From the NCBI GenBank assembly GCA_015709655.1, contig CP054181.1, positions 1,918,207 through 1,982,206 of the forward strand: a DNA stretch of 64,000 nt. Direction: 5' to 3'. This document shows, piece by piece, positions 57,675-64,000 of the stretch (the first letter of the stretch is position 1; each line of letters opens with the position of its first letter). This stretch comes from Ignavibacteria bacterium. Its GTDB lineage: Bacteria > Bacteroidota > Ignavibacteria > Kapaibacteriales > Kapaibacteriaceae. The notes beneath the pieces were generated by a model. It saw nothing but the letters and a program-made list of their open reading frames with translations. It was not told where the DNA came from and ran no database searches. The position numbers and the translations under genes are program-made.

Positions 57675-58886
57675 ATGATACTAAAAATCGCATGGAAAAA
57701 CCTGTGGCGGAATAAACTGCGCAGTAGTGTCCTGATATGCTCCATTGCACTGGGAATCTCAGCCGGTTTATTCCTGATGGCGATGACAAGGGGCTTGAAC
57801 ACACAGCGAATCCAGAATGCAATTGGCTCCGGACTCGGACATATTCAGATTCATCACCCCGATTACATTGCCGAAAAAAGTACCGCGTATCAGATTACTG
57901 ATACTGCCTACGTTACCGAGGTGCTCAGCGGCATTCCGGGTAACAAGAAGTGGACGTATCACTGGAACTGTTTTGGTATGGCTGCCTCGGCAACCGGCGG
58001 CTACGGCATCAGCCTGGTTGGTATTAACCCACTCACGGAGCAGCAGGTAACGAGCATTGCATCAAGCATCACGGAAGGCAGTTACTTTGGTTCGTCACGT
58101 CGCAACCAGGTTGTTATTGGTGAACAGCTTGCCAGGAAACTGAAAGTAAAATTAAATAACAAAATTGTACTAACGTTTCAGGATGCTAATGACAACATGA
58201 TCTCGAATGCATTCCGTGTAACAGGAATCTATCGTACTGCATCGTCGCGGTTTGACGAATCCACGGTATTCGTTTCCCGGCACGATATCAATAATCTGAT
58301 TGGGTCAGCCTCGGGTATTCATGAGGCGGTTGTAATGCTGGATAACACCGATCTGCAGCAGGCGGCAATGCTAATCGCCGGTAAAATGCCTGAGCTCGCA
58401 GTGCGCACATGGGACGAAGTGAGTCCGGAGCTTGGCTACGCCAACGAACTCATGTCTATCGCACTCTCGGTATTCATTCTCATCATCATCATCGCGATGT
58501 CATTTGGCATTATCAACACCATGCTCATGGCAGTGCTCGAGAGGCAGCGTGAGCTTGGCATGCTCATGGCAATTGGCATGAGTAAGGCAAGAGTCTTTGC
58601 AATGATACTTGTAGAAACACTGTGCATTGCTTTGATCGGAGGGCCGGCCGGGATTATTGCTGCATTTTTGGGCATCAGCTACTTTGGTGCAAAAGGGATA
58701 GATCTTTCCTCAGTTGGCAGTGGCCTTGACAGCCTGGGCATTGGCAGTGTTATCTACACGCAACTCGACCTGCAGATGTACATCATCATCACAGTAACTG
58801 TAATTCTTACATCAATTCTGGCGGCGGTTTACCCTTCGGCACGAGCCGTTCGTCTGCGCCCTGCCGAAGTTATTCGAAAGAGTTAA
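57675..58886 (+). CDS. ABC transporter permease, FtsX/LolE-MacB type (second)
   Basis: A 403-residue paralogue of the preceding permease with the same plan: N-terminal ILKIAWKNLWRNKLRSSVL, a periplasmic domain, then three helices and the LERQRELGMLMAIGMSKARV loop. Two different permeases plus one ATPase suggest a LolCDE-like heterodimer rather than MacB. Start ATG 57675 lies 4 bp after the previous stop. Confidence 0.9.
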   Translation: MILKIAWKNLWRNKLRSSVLICSIALGISAGLFLMAMTRGLNTQRIQNAIGSGLGHIQIHHPDYIAEKSTAYQITDTAYVTEVLSGIPGNKKWTYHWNCFGMAASATGGYGISLVGINPLTEQQVTSIASSITEGSYFGSSRRNQVVIGEQLARKLKVKLNNKIVLTFQDANDNMISNAFRVTGIYRTASSRFDESTVFVSRHDINNLIGSASGIHEAVVMLDNTDLQQAAMLIAGKMPELAVRTWDEVSPELGYANELMSIALSVFILIIIIAMSFGIINTMLMAVLERQRELGMLMAIGMSKARVFAMILVETLCIALIGGPAGIIAAFLGISYFGAKGIDLSSVGSGLDSLGIGSVIYTQLDLQMYIIITVTVILTSILAAVYPSARAVRLRPAEVIRKS

Positions 58887-58889
58887 ACT

Positions 58890-59573
58890 ATGTCACTCAT
58901 ACAAATCACTAACCTGTACCGGACCTACAATGCAACAACGATACCGGTACAGGCACTGAACGGTATTTCGCTTACCGTAGAGGCCGGCGAGTTTACCGCC
59001 ATCGTCGGGCCTTCAGGGTCCGGCAAAACCACCCTGCTAAACATGATTGGCGGACTTGACTCGGCCACCGGAGGTAGTATCCGGATTGGGGGGATGGATA
59101 TAACAAACTTTACAGGAAGCGAACTCATCAACTTTAGGCTGAAATACATTGGCTTCGTGTTCCAGGCGTACAACCTGATACCGGTGCTGACCGCAAAGGA
59201 AAATGTTGAGTTCATCATGCTGTTGCAAAATCATGATAAAGAGGAACGCGAGAAACGAGCAATGGAGCTACTCGAGGAAGTTGGTCTTGCCGACAGGGCA
59301 GATAATAAGCCGTCCGAAATGTCGGGAGGACAGCAGCAACGTGTTGCCGTGGCACGAGCGCTTGCGTCAAAACCACAGTATGTGCTGGCCGATGAGCCAA
59401 CAGCGAATCTTGACGGTGCTTCTACCCGGAAGCTGCTTGATACCATGGCGATGCTGAACCGCATCGAAAACACTACTTTCATCTTTTCAACACATGACCA
59501 ACGTGTCATCGAACGAGCGCGACGGGTAATCACGCTTGAAGATGGCCTGGTTACGGAGGATTTCAGACGATGA
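58890..59573 (+). CDS. ABC transporter ATP-binding protein, LolD/MacB type
   Basis: A 227-residue ATPase. Walker A GPSGSGKTTLLNM, Q-loop FVFQAYN, signature MSGGQQQRVAVARA, Walker B YVLADEPTANLD and H-loop FSTHDQRV are all present. It powers the two permeases encoded just upstream. The four-base overlap with the next gene (ATGA) supports one transcript. Confidence 0.96.
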   Translation: MSLIQITNLYRTYNATTIPVQALNGISLTVEAGEFTAIVGPSGSGKTTLLNMIGGLDSATGGSIRIGGMDITNFTGSELINFRLKYIGFVFQAYNLIPVLTAKENVEFIMLLQNHDKEEREKRAMELLEEVGLADRADNKPSEMSGGQQQRVAVARALASKPQYVLADEPTANLDGASTRKLLDTMAMLNRIENTTFIFSTHDQRVIERARRVITLEDGLVTEDFRR

Positions 59574-60781
59574 AGAACTATATCATCTTCGTGGCAACAC
59601 TGCTTGCACCGTTAGCCGTGCAGTCACAAACGAACGGTACGCTGGCCGACAGTTTTCAGGTCGATAGTGTGCAGGCAGAATCAGAGTCCCTGCCCGCTCT
59701 CACAATTGGCGGATACATAAAGAATCTGAACGGCATGATTGCCATACCCGAAGAGGAATGGATGCACTGGGGTTTGCTGCATGGCAGACTGAACGTTAAG
59801 TGGGAGCCCCTTGACTGGTTTACGGGTGCTGTAGAGCTCAGGCATAGGATTTACTACGGCAATGCCGTAAACTCAAACCTGTACTCGTACTACTTTATTG
59901 ATTCCAAACATAAACCCGAAGACTTGTCGGACTGGCCGTTCGGTATTTCGTCGGCAAAGGTGATGGGAAGCATCGAACGGCTGTGGGGACGATTTGCATA
60001 CGAAGACTACGAACTTACCGTAGGACGGCAGCGCATCAACTGGGGCGTTAATCTTGTTTGGAACCCCAATGATATTTTCAACACGTATTCATTTGTGGAC
60101 TTTGACTACGAAGAACGTCCGGGTGCCGACGCAGTCCGCCTAAGAATGAATACAGGCGAGCTCTCATCAATCGAAGTTGCCTGTAAGTTCACCGATACCA
60201 GCACCACCAACGTATATGCCGCTCAGTACCGGTCGAATTACCAGGGCTATGACTACCAGGCTATTGCCGGTTACTTCCGCGATGAATTCGTTCTGGGGGC
60301 CGGATGGGCCGGTAGTATCGGAGATGTTGGGTTTAAAGGTGAAGGCAGCTACTTTCATCCTACAACCAGCATTGACGACACATCGGGAATTCTGGCCGCT
60401 TCAGTGGAGCTTGACTACACGATCGGCGGCACGGTGTATCTGTGTGCTTCGTATCTGTTCAACAGCAGTGTTCAGCCAATACCAGATTCCGGATTTATAA
60501 AAATGCTGAATATAGGGACTGACGTTAGTTCAAAAACACTGAGTCCGACAAACCATACGGCATTCCTGCAAATACGAAGCATTGCAAGCCCGGTATTCTC
60601 TGCCGGTGTATCTGCAATGTACTTTTTTGAACTCGACGGGCTGTATGTGTTCCCGACAATTTCGTATGCATTCGCCGACGCATGGGAACTATCAGCCTTC
60701 CTGCAAAGTTTTGCAGTGATTGATTCCGGATCCGACAACATGATCCACAACGCGAGCCTCCGGCTAAAATTCTCGTTCTAA
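59570..60781 (+). CDS. Predicted outer-membrane beta-barrel protein of the ABC operon
   Basis: A 403-residue exported protein (MKNYIIFVATLLAPLAVQSQ). The body is a run of alternating, aromatic-rich strands (LTVGRQRINWGVNLVWNPND, YRSNYQGYDYQAIAGYFRD) and ends in LRLKFSF, the terminal aromatic expected of an outer-membrane barrel. Similar proteins accompany LolA/ABC operons and may form the outer-membrane part of the export route. Specific function is not known. Confidence 0.75.
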   Translation: MKNYIIFVATLLAPLAVQSQTNGTLADSFQVDSVQAESESLPALTIGGYIKNLNGMIAIPEEEWMHWGLLHGRLNVKWEPLDWFTGAVELRHRIYYGNAVNSNLYSYYFIDSKHKPEDLSDWPFGISSAKVMGSIERLWGRFAYEDYELTVGRQRINWGVNLVWNPNDIFNTYSFVDFDYEERPGADAVRLRMNTGELSSIEVACKFTDTSTTNVYAAQYRSNYQGYDYQAIAGYFRDEFVLGAGWAGSIGDVGFKGEGSYFHPTTSIDDTSGILAASVELDYTIGGTVYLCASYLFNSSVQPIPDSGFIKMLNIGTDVSSKTLSPTNHTAFLQIRSIASPVFSAGVSAMYFFELDGLYVFPTISYAFADAWELSAFLQSFAVIDSGSDNMIHNASLRLKFSF

Positions 60782-60895
60782 GGTGTAATCTACACACAAC
60801 TCGCTACGACGTAATTTTGCGGCAGTCTTTTTTACACTCAGGCATTTGCCGTACCCCAGCAGCGTACGACGTGTTGTCCGAAACACTTAGCAACA

Positions 60896-62794
60896 ATGAA
60901 CACCATCAACATACAGTCGGGGATTTCTATTGCTCCTTCACTGTATCCGGCATTAGAGGCTGAACAATACCAGCAACAGCCGCGATCGAATAAAAAGCGA
61001 CTTCTTAGAATCTCAGCTATCGCATTTGTTATTGCCGTAGTGGTAAGCGTGATTGCTAAGGGGCTTATGTATCTGATAGATTTTGTTACCAACATGTCGT
61101 TCTTTGGAAGTCCCACATTCGATTATGCATCGCCGGCAGGGAATTCACTTGGCGTGTTTGTAGTTGTTGTACCGGTAATAGGCGGGCTCATCGTAGGTGT
61201 AATGGCATTGTATGGGTCAAAGGCAATACGTGGACACGGTATTCCGGAAGCACTGGAGCAGATATTAACAAATCAGAGTAAAATCAAACCGGCGGTAACA
61301 TACCTGAAGCCTCTTGCGTCGGCAATTACGATTGGAACTGGTGGACCATTTGGCGCAGAAGGACCTATCATAGCCACCGGTGGTGCCCTTGGATCAACGA
61401 TCGGACAGATTCTACGGATAACGCATAACGAACGAAAGATTCTGCTGGCAGCCGGAGCTACAGCGGGGATGGCTGCAATCTTCGGCACTCCGATAGCGGC
61501 TGTCCTCCTGGCCATCGAGATGTTACTGTTTGAGTTCTCGCCAAGGTCGCTCCTACCGGTAGCTATTGCGTGTGTGGTGGGTGCTGCTGGGCACCATGTG
61601 TTGTTTGGTCAGCAGCCTGTGTTTGCAATGGGCGATATTGCCGCAGCCTCCAACACAGCGCTGGTTGTATATGGTGGCCTGGGTATCGTGATTGGCATAC
61701 TGTCAGTTTTCGTTAGTAAGGCAGTGTATTATGTTGAAGAACTGTTCAGTAAACTACCCGTACACTGGATGTGGTGGCCTGCCATCGGAGGTGCGGTGGT
61801 GGGTGTGGTTGGATATTTTGCGCCGCGCACTCTTGGAGTTGGATACGAGAATATTACAGACGTGCTGTCGGGCAGCCTTACCGTACAGATGATCGCCATC
61901 CTCTGCGTCATGAAATTTGTTTCGTGGGTGATTGCATTGGGCAGCGGCACTTCAGGCGGGACTCTTGCGCCACTCCTAACCATTGGAAGCACGGCCGGTG
62001 CACTGATTGGCATGGGAATTCTAATTGTGTTCCCGTCGGCCGGTATTACGATACAATTGGCTGCACTTGTAGGTATGGCGGCGATGTTTGCCGGTGCTTC
62101 ACGTGCGCTGTTAACATCAATCATATTTGCCTTTGAGACAACGGCACAGACCAATGCGCTGATACCGTTGGTGGTAACGTGTGTGGCAGCATATCTGGTA
62201 TCGTTCTTCCTGATGGAGCACACGATCATGACAGAGAAGATTGCACGGCGTGGCGTTAAAGCGCCCGATTCATATCAGGCTGACTTGCTTGAGCAGGTAA
62301 CCGTAGCCCAAATGCTTAAGGGTGATGGTACGGTGCTTAAGTCCGAGAATACAATTGCTGAAGTGCTGAACCTGCTGAGCACTGAGCCGGATAACTACTC
62401 AAACTACTTTATCGTTACCAACAACGACGGTAGCTATCAAGGAATTATCAGCTCGTCGAACCTGTTTGCTGCACATCATAACCCGGAGAAATCAGTTGCC
62501 AGTTTGATTAAGCGACGTCCGGTATTTGTGTATGCAAACAACTCGCTGCGTTCTGCCGTCGAAATCATGGCCAACGAAAATGTTGACGTGTTGCCGGTTG
62601 TGTCCGGTGACAACATGGTCGTGGTTGGCGTACTGTCATACCGCGATATCCTGGCCACGTACAAACACGAAGTTAACGAGCACGAGATCCATCAGCCTAA
62701 CATCATTGTAAAGAGGCGCAGTCTGCAAATGCTGGTTCGCTGGAGGAGGATGGTGGGTCGTGTGCAGCACAAATCAGACAACAGTAAAACGTAG
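60896..62794 (+). CDS. CLC-family chloride channel/antiporter with CBS domains
   Basis: A 632-residue membrane protein. Signature loops: GHGIPEAL, GTGGPFGAEGPIIA (gating Glu155) and SGTSGGTLAPLLTIG, where Leu replaces the usual Phe of GxFxP. About ten membrane helices are followed by two C-terminal CBS domains (from ~residue 460) that may bind nucleotides. It moves chloride, perhaps in exchange for protons. It stands alone, 114 bp after the ABC operon. Confidence 0.93.
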   Translation: MNTINIQSGISIAPSLYPALEAEQYQQQPRSNKKRLLRISAIAFVIAVVVSVIAKGLMYLIDFVTNMSFFGSPTFDYASPAGNSLGVFVVVVPVIGGLIVGVMALYGSKAIRGHGIPEALEQILTNQSKIKPAVTYLKPLASAITIGTGGPFGAEGPIIATGGALGSTIGQILRITHNERKILLAAGATAGMAAIFGTPIAAVLLAIEMLLFEFSPRSLLPVAIACVVGAAGHHVLFGQQPVFAMGDIAAASNTALVVYGGLGIVIGILSVFVSKAVYYVEELFSKLPVHWMWWPAIGGAVVGVVGYFAPRTLGVGYENITDVLSGSLTVQMIAILCVMKFVSWVIALGSGTSGGTLAPLLTIGSTAGALIGMGILIVFPSAGITIQLAALVGMAAMFAGASRALLTSIIFAFETTAQTNALIPLVVTCVAAYLVSFFLMEHTIMTEKIARRGVKAPDSYQADLLEQVTVAQMLKGDGTVLKSENTIAEVLNLLSTEPDNYSNYFIVTNNDGSYQGIISSSNLFAAHHNPEKSVASLIKRRPVFVYANNSLRSAVEIMANENVDVLPVVSGDNMVVVGVLSYRDILATYKHEVNEHEIHQPNIIVKRRSLQMLVRWRRMVGRVQHKSDNSKT

Positions 62795-62800
62795 TGGTGG

Positions 62801-63445
62801 CTACTGAAGCTCACGGAATGCAAGCTGCCTGTCGCCCGGCGTAACCAGGCTTGTGCGAATACCAAGTGCTGCCGCTGCAGCCGTATTCAGCGGACTGTCA
62901 TCATACAACGCCACCAGGGAAGGATGTACGCCATGCTCCTCACATACATGCATGAAGAACTCGGCATCAGGCTTCCTGAGGCCGGCTTTGCAGGAGTAAT
63001 GCGCTGCATCTAGATTGAGCGGTGTAAGGCTTACAAGCCCGGGCAGCATGGACTGAGCAGTCTCCAGGTGTAACTCAGAGATGTTCGAGGTTAACACAAC
63101 CTTGGGTACGCTGCCCTGAACCGAGAAGTAGTGGTGTTTAAGTTCCGTAGGTATCTGTTCCGCAAACCAGAACGGTTCTACGATAATGGCATTCCATGCA
63201 TTACTGATGTGGTCGGAGGATGCCGTAAACCCAAAGTGATCCCGGAGCGCCTGATAGAATTCGGCAGTGGTGAGCATACCTTTATCGTAGCTGACAAAAA
63301 TCGGATTCTGTTCATCGTTTTCAAATTGGACAGGTGTCCCGTTGTATCCGGGTAGGGCCATGAAAGCGTTCCGAGTACGCCTGAAGTCAATCTTGAAAAG
63401 CACATTGCCCAAATCGAGCATCACAAGCTGAACGGGAGGCGTCAT
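62801..63445 (-). CDS. HAD-family hydrolase
   Basis: A 214-residue HAD protein. Motif I is LVMLDLGNVLF, a variant in which Asn replaces the second Asp; motif II is VVLTSN, motif III is AGLRKPD and motif IV is ALYDDSPLN. The second Asp of motif I usually acts as acid/base in phosphatases; its loss as DLGN is common in YihX-like proteins. The substrate is unknown. It sits 3 bp after the chaperone-like gene on the same strand. Confidence 0.85.
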   Translation of the reverse strand: MTPPVQLVMLDLGNVLFKIDFRRTRNAFMALPGYNGTPVQFENDEQNPIFVSYDKGMLTTAEFYQALRDHFGFTASSDHISNAWNAIIVEPFWFAEQIPTELKHHYFSVQGSVPKVVLTSNISELHLETAQSMLPGLVSLTPLNLDAAHYSCKAGLRKPDAEFFMHVCEEHGVHPSLVALYDDSPLNTAAAAALGIRTSLVTPGDRQLAFRELQ

Positions 63446-63448
63446 AGT

Positions 63449-64000
63449 TTAGTACCGAAAACAAACCCACCTGAAGTCACGGATATCGGCTGTACGTGTT
63501 ATGTGGGTAAGAAAATCCGACCATTGCTGTTCGCGCTGACGCTGTACGTACAGATCACCCTCGGCTTGTAGCCACTCTGAAAACGGAGGAAGGTCGGTGG
63601 TTTTAGTGTTAATAATGTTTACAACATACCAGCCGGCATCACCACGGAACGGACCCATCATGCCTGCGCTGGTGGCGCGGCGGATGGCCAGTGATGCTGT
63701 TGGGTCGTACACTTCGGGGCCAACAAACCCTGTTGCATCAATCGTCTGGTCTCTCCACACGCTTGTTGTGGGGAGTTGTTCGGCAATAAACATTCGTCCG
63801 TCAGGCAGCGCCTTGCATAGTCCGTACATTGTCCGTGCCCTGGGTTCTAGGTGTGAACATGCCTTATTCCGAATGATGTCTTCAACAATGCGACTGCGGG
63901 CGGCATCAAGAGTAAGCAGGCCTGCAGGCAGCGAATCAGCTGCGATCACCAGCACCACCCCGCTGTCAGGCGTATCTACAGGCGGAGCCAAGCCCCCTAC
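63449..64000 (-). CDS. PpiC/SurA-type peptidyl-prolyl isomerase, C-terminal part (runs off window)
   Basis: The frame is open to the window edge; about 183 residues are visible. AGMMGPFRGDAGWYVVNIIN resembles the end of a rotamase domain, and LDAARSRIVEDIIRNKACSH resembles the following helix of SurA/PpiD proteins, here in front of a second partial domain. Such proteins help outer-membrane and secreted proteins fold in the periplasm. The N-terminus and any membrane anchor lie outside the window, so the exact type is uncertain. Confidence 0.65.
   Translation of the reverse strand, partial: VGGLAPPVDTPDSGVVLVIAADSLPAGLLTLDAARSRIVEDIIRNKACSHLEPRARTMYGLCKALPDGRMFIAEQLPTTSVWRDQTIDATGFVGPEVYDPTASLAIRRATSAGMMGPFRGDAGWYVVNIINTKTTDLPPFSEWLQAEGDLYVQRQREQQWSDFLTHITRTADIRDFRWVCFRY

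Overview
The window looks like a chromosome segment from a Bacteroidota/Chlorobi-group bacterium, most likely a Kapabacteria/Ignavibacteria-type lineage. Several secreted proteins end in type IX secretion (T9SS)-style C-terminal sorting domains. Several promoters fit the Bacteroidota form TTG-N19-20-TAnnTTTG. The str, S10, spc and alpha ribosomal clusters run together as one block. The lineage is an inference; no rRNA gene is present to confirm it, and I saw no tRNA genes.

Layout. 1-8.2 kb: secreted and surface proteins (a Cys-rich protein, a BNR-repeat propeller with a T9SS tail, a GH44-type glycanase), a family 2 glycosyltransferase, a secreted-protein gene split by a frameshift, and a GIY-YIG protein. 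8.4-10.04 kb: non-coding repeats, namely two copies of a ~240 bp unit and about three copies of a ~283 bp tandem unit carrying a large GC-rich palindrome. 10.05-12.1 kb: a gluQ gene cut in two by a 1,269 bp IS3-family element with a clear 4 bp target duplication. 12.2-31.1 kb: rpsL-rpsG-fusA-tuf, then rpsJ through rplQ with secY, map, infA and rpoA; rpsD is missing from its usual place. 31.2-32.3 kb: engB and purE. 32.4-35.5 kb: a ModE-like regulator, a TonB-dependent receptor and a molybdopterin-binding-like lipoprotein. 35.5-37.1 kb: a beta-propeller surface protein behind a cobalamin riboswitch (BtuG-like). 37.1-53.3 kb: a WYL regulator, tracrRNA, cas9, cas1, cas2 and a CRISPR array of 160 repeat units (159 spacers). 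53.6-64 kb: a lipoprotein, a hypothetical gene, a TetR-controlled ABC export operon, a CLC transporter, a HAD hydrolase and a truncated PpiC/SurA-type chaperone.

The CRISPR locus is the highlight. It is a compact type II-C system. The tracrRNA lies antisense to cas9 behind a near-consensus Bacteroidota promoter. Guides must be read from the minus strand, opposite to the cas genes, because the anti-repeat, the degenerate first repeat and a terminator at the far end all agree. Every repeat carries a promoter-like layout (TTG-N19-GATCTTTG) placing a start at the repeat-spacer junction. Several groups of spacers are near-copies that share the same repeat-proximal end and differ mostly at synonymous codon positions. 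That pattern is a layered record of repeated acquisition from an evolving phage. Two opposite-strand spacer overlaps and one same-strand overlap allow parts of the protospacer flanks to be rebuilt from the array alone.

Counts of repeats, spacers and motif copies were made by reading, not by computation. Start codons were chosen by family fit and local context because Shine-Dalgarno signals are weak here.
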